Assembly (NCBI GenBank): GCA_023474185.1
Contig: JAMCXR010000036.1
Location: 1 to 16,232 of the forward strand
Direction: 5' to 3'
Length of the DNA: 16,232 nucleotides
Origin: Patescibacteria group bacterium
Lineage (GTDB): Bacteria; Patescibacteriota; Minisyncoccia; UBA6257; Colwellbacteraceae
This document shows, piece after piece, positions 1 to 8,213 of the stretch. The notes beneath the pieces are model-generated. The model was not told where the DNA came from. It searched no databases and saw only the letters and a program-made list of their open reading frames with translations. Positions within the stretch are counted from its first letter, which is position 1. Every line of letters begins with the position of its first letter. The position numbers and the translations under genes are program-made.

Positions 1-114
1 AGCCGCCAACAGTCTCTGATTAATTTGACTGACGGTATCCCCTTCCGGGATGGTAACAGTAATCTCAGCCGGGACAGCGTTCCTGCCTCTTTCCCAAACC
101 TTATAAAAAGCCAG
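1..114. repeat. Inverted repeat arm A (copy of mltG interior)
   Basis: These 114 bases are a perfect reverse complement of 641-754 inside mltG; position k pairs with 755-k, and identity stops at 115/640. The arm sits exactly where upstream rodA sequence should be: in the rodA frame a TAA occurs at 104-106 inside the arm, while the recognisable RodA protein begins right after it. A fold-back chimera at a contig end (typical of multiple displacement amplification or misassembly) is the likeliest cause. A real inversion-duplication cannot be excluded from one sequence. Confidence 0.95.
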
Positions 115-571
115 AATCATCGGTTTGTTTAATCCCAATAAGGATCCGTTGGGGATAAACTACAACGCCATTCAGTCTAAAATCACTATTGGCTCCGGAG
201 GGTTTTTCGGCGAAGGGTTCGGGCAGGGAACCGAGGTGAGGCTGGGTTTCCTTCCGGCTGCGCAAACCGACTTCGCTTTTTCTTCCTTTGTCGAGGAATG
301 GGGCTTCTTGGGGGGGGTTCTGGTGCTGGCGACTTTCGTCTTTCTGATTTATCGCGTACTGAAAATCGGCTTGGATGCCGACAACAACACGCTGCGCTTT
401 CTGGCGCTGGGAACGTCGATGTTTGTCGTCTTGCACTTGGCGGTTAATATCGGATCGGTGACGGGGTTATTGCCGGTCGTGGGAGAGGGGATGCCGTTCG
501 TCAGCTACGGAGGGTCTGATCTCTTGACGGTTTCCGCTCTTCTCGGCATGCTGCAAAGCATCAGGACATGA
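115..571 (+). CDS. rodA: RodA-type SEDS peptidoglycan glycosyltransferase, C-terminal fragment
   Basis: C-terminal part of a SEDS-family polytopic membrane protein that polymerises lipid II into glycan strands during elongation. The fragment reads from about RIIGLFNPNKDP into the conserved GSGGFFGEGFGQGTE stretch. It continues with LPAAQTDFAF, whose Asp matches the catalytic Asp of the RodA PE-x-TDF motif; the usual His before TDF is Gln here. Two hydrophobic segments follow, then GMPFVSYGGSDLL, the signature close to the C-terminus. About 150 of roughly 370-400 residues are present. The 5' part is missing because the sequence switches to an inverted mltG copy at 114/115, so the start is not real. 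A TTG at 125 could be called as a start but lies mid-protein. FtsW is the alternative, but RodA fits better. The mltG start follows 9 bases downstream, suggesting one envelope transcript. Confidence 0.85.
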
Positions 572-580
572 CCGAATCGC

Positions 581-1306
581 ATGAAAAAATCTTTATTGCC
601 TTACGTCGTCGCTATTACGGTCACCGCTATCCTTAGCGGACTGGCTTTTTATAAGGTTTGGGAAAGAGGCAGGAACGCTGTCCCGGCTGAGATTACTGTT
701 ACCATCCCGGAAGGGGATACCGTCAGTCAAATTAATCAGAGACTGTTGGCGGCTGGCGTACTTAACTCGGGAAACCTGCTTCCGCAATCCGCAGAAGGAT
801 ATCTCTTTCCCGACACTTATCAATTTTATGCCCCTTCGTCTTTAATGATGGTGGAAAACAAGTTTGAATCCGATTTCAATGGCAGGGTTTTGCCGCTTCT
901 CTCGCCGGGCGTCGACCTGAAGAAAACAATCACTATCGCGTCTTTGATTCAGGATGAGGCTAAAAACCAGGCGGACATGAATTTGGTTTCCGGCATAATT
1001 TGGAAAAGGCTTCAAGCTGGAATGCCTTTGCAAATCGATTCGACGATTTGTTATATCAAAAAAACCACCCCTTGCCTGCCGATTACCAAAGCCGACTTGA
1101 ACATCGATTCGCCTTACAACACCTATTTAAACAAAGGATTGCCCCCCGGACCGATAGACAACCCCGGGTTGGAAGCCGTTGCCGCTGCGCTGCACCCCAA
1201 AACCTCGGCTTATTGGTACTATCTTTCCGTTCCCGGGAGCGGAAATCTGGTGTTTGCGGCGACACTTGACGAACAGGATAGAAATATTGTTAAATATCTT
1301 AAATAG
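581..1306 (+). CDS. mltG: Endolytic murein transglycosylase MltG (YceG family), short form
   Basis: Membrane-anchored lytic transglycosylase that cleaves nascent glycan strands and sets their length. Residues 6-24 form an N-terminal membrane anchor, followed by one LysM-like segment (ITVTIPEGDTVSQIN, 38-52). The YceG catalytic domain starts at EGYLFPDTYQFY (72-83). E126 in IASLIQDEA matches the invariant catalytic Glu. Later come GMPLQIDSTICY, SPYNTYLNKGLPPGPIDNPG and a normal C-terminus. The protein is 241 aa where the family usually has 320-350. What is missing is one LysM-like subdomain and most of the linker before the catalytic core, so the PEG motif runs into the catalytic domain within about 30 residues. 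The ATG at 581 follows the rodA stop by 9 bases and has no Shine-Dalgarno. A terminator follows at 1323. Identity is firm; whether the shortening is natural is not known. Confidence 0.93.
   Translation: MKKSLLPYVVAITVTAILSGLAFYKVWERGRNAVPAEITVTIPEGDTVSQINQRLLAAGVLNSGNLLPQSAEGYLFPDTYQFYAPSSLMMVENKFESDFNGRVLPLLSPGVDLKKTITIASLIQDEAKNQADMNLVSGIIWKRLQAGMPLQIDSTICYIKKTTPCLPITKADLNIDSPYNTYLNKGLPPGPIDNPGLEAVAAALHPKTSAYWYYLSVPGSGNLVFAATLDEQDRNIVKYLK
641..754. repeat. Inverted repeat arm B (native copy inside mltG)
   Basis: Partner of the arm at 1-114, separated from it by 526 bases. It encodes roughly residues 21-58 of MltG in a continuous reading frame, so this is the native copy and the contig-start copy is the derived one. 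Confidence 0.95.
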
Positions 1307-1322
1307 GCCCTAAATCTGGAGT

Positions 1323-1353
1323 AACGCAAGGAAAAAGGGTTTTTTGCGTTTTT
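1323..1353 (+). terminator. Rho-independent terminator after mltG
   Basis: AACGCAA (1323-1329) pairs with TTGCGTT (1344-1350). The stem continues as an A-run against a T-run past a GG bulge, and TTT follows. It lies 17 bases after the mltG stop and separates the rodA-mltG transcript from rpoBC. Confidence 0.75.
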
Positions 1354-1388
1354 ACCGGGAAACGATCCAGAGGCCTGCAAACCGGCGG

Positions 1389-1420
1389 ATGACCGCGACG
1401 GCATTCGTCGAAAATATTAT
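1389..1420 (+). promoter_or_regulatory. Possible rpoB promoter
   Basis: A -10-like TATTAT lies at 1415-1420, 28 bases before the rpoB ATG, with ATGACC at 1389-1394 as the only -35 candidate (20-base spacer, longer than ideal). A promoter is expected between the terminator and rpoB, but this assignment is weak. Confidence 0.3.
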
Positions 1421-1448
1421 AAAACAAGCCGCCCAAAAAAAATAACCA

Positions 1449-4400
1449 ATGCCCAAATTACCTCCCAGGGTTTTCTCTTCCCACCCCGAAGCGCTTGTTG
1501 AGGAGCCGGATCTCATAGCCATCCAGCGCGACTCTTACGAGTGGTTCAAAAAGGAAGGTATAAAAGAGATATTCGAGGAATTTTCTCCAATCAAAGATTA
1601 CTCCAGCCACAACCTGGAATTGCGTTTCCTTGATTATTATTTCGGCGACCCCAAATACACGGAAACGGAAGCCAAGACCAAAAGCATAACCTACAGCGCT
1701 CCGCTCCGCGCCAACCTGAAGCTTACCATCGGCAGCTCGGCGAAAGGCAAAGAGCAGGAGGTTTACCTCGGAGATTTCCCGATGATGACGGACAGGGGAA
1801 CGTTCATCATCAACGGCGTTGAAAGAATCGTCATCTCTCAACTGGTTCGCTCACCAGGAGTTTATTTTCTGGCCGAGGAAAAGCGCGGAAAAAATTTATT
1901 CGGGGCAAAAGTGATACCCAACCGCGGCGCTTGGCTGGAGTTCGAAACGGATAGCGATAATTCCGTTTGGGTGAAAATAGACCGGCATCGCAAAGTCGCC
2001 GTCACCGCTTTGCTTAGAGTTTTCGGGATGGAGACCGATGAAAAAATTTTGAAAACATTCGGCGATTCCATTGCCCCGACTTTGAAAAAAGATTCGGCGC
2101 ATAACGTTAACGATTCTTACCTGGAAATTTACAAGAGGTTGCGCCCCGGGGATTTGGCGCGGGTGGAGGATGCTAAAAGGGTTATTGACGCCATTTTTAG
2201 TCAGTTGGATCGCTACGATTTGGGGGCCGTTGGGCGCTTTAAGGTGAACCAGAGGTTGGAGTCGAAATCCACCAACCGCCTTATCGATTTGAACGACTTG
2301 GTCGGGATTACCAAAGAAATAATTAGGCTGAACGCCGACCCCCGCGCGGTTAGCGACGACATTGACCATTTGGGAAACAGGCGATTGAAAACCGTCGGCG
2401 AGCTTTTACAGGGAAGACTGCGAATCGGGTTCGCCAGGCTGCGCCGCAATGTTCAGGATAAAATGGCAGCCGGAAGCTATGAAACCATCGAACCGGGCAG
2501 TTTGGTCAACTCCCGACTGATCGGCGCGGTTGTCGAGGAATTCTTCTCTTCTTCTCAGCTGTCGCAATTCGCCGAACAGGAAAACATTCTTTCCGAAATA
2601 GAGCACAAAAGAAGATTGACGGTTCTCGGTCCCGGAGGACTGGTTCGCGAGAGGGCGGGAATCGACGTCCGCGACGTGCATCATTCCTATTACGGGAGAA
2701 TTTGCCCGATTCAGACTCCGGAAGGCCACAACATCGGCCTGGTGAATCACCTGGCAAGTTTTACAAAGCTCGATGAGCATGGATTTTTGATAACCCCGTA
2801 CATTCGCGTGAAAAACGGTAAATTGACCAAGGAAGTTGTTTGGTTGAATGCCATTGAGGAAGAAAAACACAAAATCGCCAGCGCGGAAACCGGCTTCGAC
2901 GAAAAGGGGGAAATCACTGACAAAAGGGTGGAGGCGAGGATCAAAGGGGATCCCGGCATTTGCGACCGCGAGGAAGTAGATCTCATTGAAGTGGCTTTTA
3001 ACCAGCTAGTCAGCATTTCCACTTCAATGATTCCATTTTTGGAACACGACGACGCCAACCGCGCCTTGATGGCCTCCAACATGCAGCGGCAATCGATACC
3101 GTGCCTCATTCCCGAGGCTCCTTACGTCGGAACGGGAGTGGAAGAATCTGCGGCCAAGGCGGCCGGAGCTCTGCCGGTGGCCGATTTTGCCGGAATCGTT
3201 TCCGAAGCCGACGCCGATCACGTTATCGTCAAAAGCGACGAAGGCAAGTCCAGGCGCTACGATTTGGACAAGTTTAAGATGAGCAACCAAAACACCATCA
3301 TCTCCGAGCGCCCGATTGTGAAGAAGGGGGAGAAGGTAAAAAAGGGGCAAATCCTTGCGGACTCGACCGCAACCGACAACGGGGTAATAGCTTTGGGACA
3401 AAACTTGGTCGTGGCTTTCGTGCCTTTCGACGGAGCAACTTTCGAGGACGCCATAGTGGTTTCGGAGAGAGTGCAAATTGACGATCGCTATACTTCCGTT
3501 CATATCGAGGACTTTTCCATAGATGTCCGCGATACCAAGCTTGGGCCTGAAATAACCACGCCGGACATACCGAACATCGCCGAAAACAAACTGCGGGACT
3601 TGGACGAGGATGGCGTCGTCAACATCGGAGCCGAAGTCCGAGGCGGCGACATCTTGGTCGGAAAAATTTCCCCCAAAGGCGAAAGCGAATTAATGCCGGA
3701 GGAAAAACTTTTGCAAGCCATTTTCGGAGAAAAAGCCAGAGAGGTTAAAGACACTTCTCTTTACCTGCCGAGCGGAAAATCGGGGCGGGTTGTCGGGGTG
3801 AAAATCCTTTCTCGCGAGAAAGGCGACAAACTTGAGCCGGGCGTAATTTCCAAAATCCAGGTCCAAGTTGCCGAGCTAAGGAATATCCAAGCCGGAGACA
3901 AAATGGCCGGCCGCCACGGAAACAAGGGCGTAATTTCGCAGGTTCGGCCAGTGGAAGACATGCCGTATCTCGAGGATGGCACGCCCGTGGACATCGTCCT
4001 GAATCCTTTGGGCATTCCTTCGCGCATGAACCTCGGGCAGGTGCTAGAAACGCACCTCGGCTGGGCAGCCAAGACCCTGGGCTATCGCGCCGTTTCGCCG
4101 GTTTTTGCCGGAGCGACGGAAGGACAAATCAAAGAAGAGTTGAAAAAAGCCGGATTGCCGGAATCAGGCCAGGTGACGATTTACGACGGCCGCACCGGAA
4201 AGCCGTTCGACCGGAAGGCCACGGTGGGAGTCGTCTACATGATGAAGCTCAACCACATGGTGGTGGACAAGGTCCATATGCGTTCCGTCGGTCCGTATTC
4301 GCTTATTACCCAACAGCCTTTAAGAGGAAAGGCGCAGCTCGGAGGACAAAGATTCGGGGAAATGGAAGTGTGGGCTTTGGAAGGGCACGGCGCGGTCAAT

Positions 4401-4616
4401 ACTCTGCAGGAAATGCTGACCATCAAGTCCGACGACGTCCCGGGAAGAGGCGCGGCTTACGAAGCGATAATTCGCGGCGAGGAGATAAAAAAGCCGAATA
4501 TTCCCGCTTCGTTCAACGTGATGGTCAACGAACTTAAGGCTTTGGGTTTGTCAGTTGATCTTGTCAGTTCGAATCCGGAAACAGTCGAAACCAAAGAAGA
4601 TGAAGACTATGAATAA
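1449..4616 (+). CDS. rpoB: DNA-directed RNA polymerase subunit beta
   Basis: Beta subunit of RNA polymerase, forming half of the active-site cleft. The protein is 1055 aa (E. coli 1342, B. subtilis 1193), so the large beta insertions are absent. Recognisable landmarks run in order: the N-terminal protrusion and lobe; the rifampicin-binding cluster SQLSQFAEQENILSEIEHKR starting near residue 369; GPGGLVRERAG and RDVHHSYYGRICPIQTPEG; FEDAIVVSE; the MAGRHGNKGVIS motif (GRHGNKG at 821-827) next to the active site; and the C-terminal clamp QRFGEMEVWALEGHGA. The stretch between LLQAIFGEKAREVKD and VAELRNIQAGDK is compact. Within the rifampicin cluster several drug-contact positions differ from E. 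coli (see findings). The ATG at 1449 gives a normal MPKLPPRVFSS start and has no Shine-Dalgarno. The gene overlaps rpoC by 8 bases, indicating translational coupling. No rplJ/rplL genes precede it in this window. Confidence 0.99.
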   Translation: MPKLPPRVFSSHPEALVEEPDLIAIQRDSYEWFKKEGIKEIFEEFSPIKDYSSHNLELRFLDYYFGDPKYTETEAKTKSITYSAPLRANLKLTIGSSAKGKEQEVYLGDFPMMTDRGTFIINGVERIVISQLVRSPGVYFLAEEKRGKNLFGAKVIPNRGAWLEFETDSDNSVWVKIDRHRKVAVTALLRVFGMETDEKILKTFGDSIAPTLKKDSAHNVNDSYLEIYKRLRPGDLARVEDAKRVIDAIFSQLDRYDLGAVGRFKVNQRLESKSTNRLIDLNDLVGITKEIIRLNADPRAVSDDIDHLGNRRLKTVGELLQGRLRIGFARLRRNVQDKMAAGSYETIEPGSLVNSRLIGAVVEEFFSSSQLSQFAEQENILSEIEHKRRLTVLGPGGLVRERAGIDVRDVHHSYYGRICPIQTPEGHNIGLVNHLASFTKLDEHGFLITPYIRVKNGKLTKEVVWLNAIEEEKHKIASAETGFDEKGEITDKRVEARIKGDPGICDREEVDLIEVAFNQLVSISTSMIPFLEHDDANRALMASNMQRQSIPCLIPEAPYVGTGVEESAAKAAGALPVADFAGIVSEADADHVIVKSDEGKSRRYDLDKFKMSNQNTIISERPIVKKGEKVKKGQILADSTATDNGVIALGQNLVVAFVPFDGATFEDAIVVSERVQIDDRYTSVHIEDFSIDVRDTKLGPEITTPDIPNIAENKLRDLDEDGVVNIGAEVRGGDILVGKISPKGESELMPEEKLLQAIFGEKAREVKDTSLYLPSGKSGRVVGVKILSREKGDKLEPGVISKIQVQVAELRNIQAGDKMAGRHGNKGVISQVRPVEDMPYLEDGTPVDIVLNPLGIPSRMNLGQVLETHLGWAAKTLGYRAVSPVFAGATEGQIKEELKKAGLPESGQVTIYDGRTGKPFDRKATVGVVYMMKLNHMVVDKVHMRSVGPYSLITQQPLRGKAQLGGQRFGEMEVWALEGHGAVNTLQEMLTIKSDDVPGRGAAYEAIIRGEEIKKPNIPASFNVMVNELKALGLSVDLVSSNPETVETKEDEDYE

Positions 4617-7600
4617 CGAAGCCAATTTCGATGCCATAAAAATAGGCGTGGCTTCCCCCGACGAGATCCTTTCTTGGTCGTACGGGGAAGTGACCAAGCC
4701 GGAAACCATAAACTACAGGACCCAGCGGCCGGAAAAAGACGGCTTGTTTTCCGAGCGCATTTTCGGCCCGACCAAGGACTGGGAGTGTTACTGCGGAAAA
4801 TATAAAAAAATAAGGTACAAAGGGGTGATTTGCGACAAGTGCGGAGTGGAAGTGACCAGGTCCATCGTGCGACGCGAAAGGATGGGACACATCAAGTTGG
4901 CAACGCCGGTGGTTCATCCCTGGTTCTTGCGAAGCGTCCCGTCGAAAATAGGTTTAGCTTTGGATGAAACCCTGTCAAAACTGGAGCGCGTCACTTACTA
5001 TGCCGCTTACATCGTCACTGCCGTCGACGACGCCAAGCGCAAAGAAGCTCTGGACGAAATTAAACGCGAATTTAAGAGAATAAAGAGCGAAAACAGCGAG
5101 AAGGCGGAAGAAATCGAAGCGGCGGCCGAGAGATCCACTAGTCTTTTAAAGAGCCTGAAAGTCGGCATAGTGTTGGACGACTATGATTTCGAAGCCCTGA
5201 AGAAATTCAGTCATGTTTTTAGCGTGAATAGCGGAGGAGAAGGAATCCGACAGGCACTGGGTAAATTGGATTTGAAGAAAGAAATCGACGAGATCGAAAC
5301 GGAAGTGAGCCAGGCTAAAGACGGTTTGCGAAAGAGAAAACTTTTGCGGAGGCTGAAGTTCTTCCGGTTGCTGGAGAAAAATAACGGCCGGCCGGAATGG
5401 ATGGTCATGACGACCCTCCCGGTCTTGCCCCCGGACCTGCGTCCGATGGTCGCCTTGGACGGCGGACGCTATGCCACCTCCGACCTTAACGATCTTTATC
5501 GCCGGGTTATTAACCGCAACAACCGCCTGAAGAAGCTCTTGGAGCTCAAAGCACCGGACGTGATTGTGGTTAACGAAAGAAGAATGCTGCAGGAGGCGGT
5601 CGACGCACTTATCGACAGCTCGATCCACGGCAACGCCAAGGTGACCGGCGCCGGCCGCAGGCCGTTGCGCTCCTTGGCCGATATGCTGCGCGGCAAGCAG
5701 GGCAGGTTCAGGCAAAATCTGCTGGGCAAACGGGTTGACTACTCCGGGCGCTCGGTTATCGTTGTCGGACCGAGTTTGAAGCTGGATCAGTGCGGCTTGC
5801 CGAAGAAAATGGCTTTGGAAATATTTAAACCTTTTGTCATCAGCGGAATAATGCAGCGCGGCTTGGCGCACAACATCAAAACTGCCAACAAGCTCATCGA
5901 GCAGGGAGATCCCGAGGTTTGGGAAATATTGGAAGAAGTCATACGCGAGAGGAGGGTCCTTCTGAACCGCGCTCCGACTTTGCATCGCCTGAGCGTCCAG
6001 GCTTTCAAGCCGATTTTAGTTGAAGGATTAGCCATTCATGTCCACCCGATGGTTTGCACCGCGTTTAACGCCGACTTCGATGGAGACCAAATGGCGGTTC
6101 ACTTGCCTCTGAGCAGCGAGGCCCAAGCTGAATGCGACAACATCATGCTCTCGACGATTAACTTGTTGAAACCGGCTTCCGGAGAAGCGGTCGTTTCTCC
6201 GACCAAAGACATGGTGCTCGGCTGCTACTATCTCACCAAGGATTTTCCTGGAGCCAAGGGCTCCGACAAAATTTTTGCCGATGCCGAAGAAGCGGAAATT
6301 GCCTACGAAAACGGAGTCATAGATTTACACGCTCCGATTAAGGTCGGGACTTTGGAAACCACCTGTGGCCGCTTGATTTTCAACAAAGCTTTGCCGGCAG
6401 GGACGCCGTTCGTCAACGAAACCGTCGGCAAGTCGGTTTTACAAAAACTGACCAGCGGTCTGACTTACATCAACGGTCCTGAAGTGATGCAAAAAACCCT
6501 GGATGACATCAAGGCATTGGGATTTGCTTACTCGACCACTTCCGGCATCAGCTGGGGAATGGATGATCTGGTAGTCCCCAAAGAAAAAGCGGATATCCTG
6601 GAGGAAGCGGACAAAAAAAGCGCATTGATTGAGGAACAGTATCAAAGCGGCCTTCTGACCAACGAGGAGCGAAGAGTGCGCATCATAGAAGTTTGGTCCA
6701 ATGCCGTAGCCGGTATCAAGAAGATAGTTCCGAAAGCGCTCAAAGAAGACAGCTCGGTTTATATGATTATCGATTCCGGAGCGAGAGGTTCCTGGCAGCA
6801 GCCGACGCAAATGATGGGTATGAAGGGTCTGGTGGTGAACCCGAAAGGCGAGGAAATAGAATTGCCGATTCGCACTTCGCTCAAGGAGGGGCACAGCGGT
6901 CTGACTTACTTCACTACCACGCACGGCTCCAGAAAAGGATTGGCCGACACCGCTTTGAAAACGGCGGAAGCCGGATATCTCACCAGGCGTTTGGTGGACG
7001 TAGCCCAGGACGTTGTAATCAGGGAAGAAGACTGCAAAACCAAAGAAGGCATTGTTATTCACCGCAGCGACGGCAACGAATTCGGACACAAGTTCAGCGA
7101 TCGACTTTTCTCCAGGACGTCCTTAAACGACGTGAAAATCGGCAGGAAAACCATAGTCAAAGCGGGAGAGGTGATCGGTCCGGAGGCCGCCAGGGAAATA
7201 GAGGCTTCGGACATTGAAGAAGTGGAGGTCAGGTCTCCGATTGCCTGCAAAACTCTCTACGGAGTTTGCGCCAAGTGCTACGGGTTGGATCTCGGTGATC
7301 ATCAGCCGGTGCAAATCGGCGAAGCGGTTGGAATTATCGCCGCCCAGTCCATCGGCGAACCGGGCACTCAGCTGACGCTGAACACCAAGCACGCCGGTGG
7401 TGCCGCCGGTAAGGACATCACAACCGGCTTACCGAGAGTCGAGGAGCTTTTCGAGGTACACACCCCGAAGGGTAAGGCCATTTTGGCTCCCGCCGGCGGA
7501 TCGATAAGCGATATTGAAGAAAAGGGAATCAACAAGGCGATTCATTTCGTCCCGCACAAAGGAAAACCACTGTCATTTCTGATTAACCGGCGCATCGCCG

Positions 7601-8166
7601 TTTTGCCCAAGGAAGAGGAAATCGTCGAGGCTGGAGATTCGCTCACCGAAGGGAGCATCGACCTTAAGGAACTAATGGAATTGAAGGGCAAAGAAGCGGT
7701 TTATCGTTATCTCATCCGCGAAGTCCAGCGCATCTACGTTTCGGAGGGGAACTCTATCAACAACAAGCACATCGAGGTAATAGTTCGCCAGATGTTCGGC
7801 CGCGTCAAAGTGGTTGCGAGCGGCGACACCGATTTTGTGGCCGGAGACGTCGTGGACAAGTCGAGATTCAGGGAAATCAACAAGATGGTGAAGTCCGCCG
7901 ATAAAGAACCGGCCAAGGCCGAAGAAATCCTGCTGGGTACGACCAAATCAGCACTGGCCGCGGACAGCTGGCTTTCAGCCGCTTCCTTCCAGGAAACCGC
8001 GAGAGTTTTGACTAATGCCGCTGTGGAGTCGAGGATAGACCAGCTGCGCGGATTGAAGGAAAACGTCATCATTGGACGCCTTCTCCCCTTGGGCAAGGAA
8101 AGCGAGTCCAGCTTGGAAAAGGTCAACGAGGAAGTTGAGGAAAAATCCCAGGTGCTGGCCGAATAG
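4609..8166 (+). CDS. rpoC: DNA-directed RNA polymerase subunit beta'
   Basis: Catalytic largest subunit of RNA polymerase, 1185 aa. The first zinc site is C60/C62/C75/C78. The active-site NADFDGD motif lies at 487-493, with D489, D491 and D493 holding Mg. The bridge helix is GLADTALKTAEAGYLTRRLV. The second zinc site is C809/C880/C887/C890. The trigger loop follows AAQSIGEPGTQ and reads LTLNTKHAGG, with H928 matching E. coli H936; the usual Arg933 and Phe935 are Asn925 and Lys927. There is no insertion in the trigger loop (no SI3). The C-terminal AADSWLSAASFQET and GRLLP motifs are intact. The start chosen is ATG 4609, which overlaps the rpoB stop and gives the typical MNNEANFDAIKIG. ATG 4600 (three residues longer) is possible, and TTG 4555 is not needed. 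No GGAGG precedes it. The rpsF promoter begins 10 bases after the stop. Confidence 0.99.
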   Translation: MNNEANFDAIKIGVASPDEILSWSYGEVTKPETINYRTQRPEKDGLFSERIFGPTKDWECYCGKYKKIRYKGVICDKCGVEVTRSIVRRERMGHIKLATPVVHPWFLRSVPSKIGLALDETLSKLERVTYYAAYIVTAVDDAKRKEALDEIKREFKRIKSENSEKAEEIEAAAERSTSLLKSLKVGIVLDDYDFEALKKFSHVFSVNSGGEGIRQALGKLDLKKEIDEIETEVSQAKDGLRKRKLLRRLKFFRLLEKNNGRPEWMVMTTLPVLPPDLRPMVALDGGRYATSDLNDLYRRVINRNNRLKKLLELKAPDVIVVNERRMLQEAVDALIDSSIHGNAKVTGAGRRPLRSLADMLRGKQGRFRQNLLGKRVDYSGRSVIVVGPSLKLDQCGLPKKMALEIFKPFVISGIMQRGLAHNIKTANKLIEQGDPEVWEILEEVIRERRVLLNRAPTLHRLSVQAFKPILVEGLAIHVHPMVCTAFNADFDGDQMAVHLPLSSEAQAECDNIMLSTINLLKPASGEAVVSPTKDMVLGCYYLTKDFPGAKGSDKIFADAEEAEIAYENGVIDLHAPIKVGTLETTCGRLIFNKALPAGTPFVNETVGKSVLQKLTSGLTYINGPEVMQKTLDDIKALGFAYSTTSGISWGMDDLVVPKEKADILEEADKKSALIEEQYQSGLLTNEERRVRIIEVWSNAVAGIKKIVPKALKEDSSVYMIIDSGARGSWQQPTQMMGMKGLVVNPKGEEIELPIRTSLKEGHSGLTYFTTTHGSRKGLADTALKTAEAGYLTRRLVDVAQDVVIREEDCKTKEGIVIHRSDGNEFGHKFSDRLFSRTSLNDVKIGRKTIVKAGEVIGPEAAREIEASDIEEVEVRSPIACKTLYGVCAKCYGLDLGDHQPVQIGEAVGIIAAQSIGEPGTQLTLNTKHAGGAAGKDITTGLPRVEELFEVHTPKGKAILAPAGGSISDIEEKGINKAIHFVPHKGKPLSFLINRRIAVLPKEEEIVEAGDSLTEGSIDLKELMELKGKEAVYRYLIREVQRIYVSEGNSINNKHIEVIVRQMFGRVKVVASGDTDFVAGDVVDKSRFREINKMVKSADKEPAKAEEILLGTTKSALAADSWLSAASFQETARVLTNAAVESRIDQLRGLKENVIIGRLLPLGKESESSLEKVNEEVEEKSQVLAE

Positions 8167-8176
8167 GCCGCCGGGT

Positions 8177-8205
8177 TTGACCGGGTGTGCCGGTTCTGAT
8201 AATAT
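8177..8205 (+). promoter_or_regulatory. Strong sigma70 extended -10 promoter of the rpsF operon
   Basis: TTGACC (-35, 8177-8182), a 17-base spacer, then TGATAATAT, which is an extended -10 with TG at 8197-8198 and TAATAT at 8200-8205. Initiation 6-8 bases downstream would fall at about 8211-8213, while the rpsF ATG is at 8214, so the transcript should be leaderless or nearly so. Confidence 0.85.
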
Positions 8206-8213
8206 CTAGCGCG

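Noticed and set aside
1..436. Antisense and short frames over the contig start
   Set aside because: They cross the artefactual inverted junction or shadow rodA, and no protein motif is seen.
4555..4608. TTG start adding 18 residues to RpoC
   Set aside because: It lies inside rpoB and adds residues with no match to the usual RpoC start. ATG 4609 gives the typical N-terminus and an 8-base overlap.
5146..5985. 279-codon antisense frame in rpoC
   Set aside because: No start signal or recognisable motif; it is explained by codon bias of the rpoC coding strand.
6693..7217. 174-codon frame inside rpoC in another phase
   Set aside because: Composition is rich in Arg, Gln, Gly and Ser, typical of a shadow frame over a conserved gene. 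The rpoC frame is certain.
8167..8213. Possible terminator after rpoC
   Set aside because: The GC-rich repeats (CCGGGT, CCGGTT) form no convincing stem with a T-tract; the segment is better explained as the rpsF promoter.
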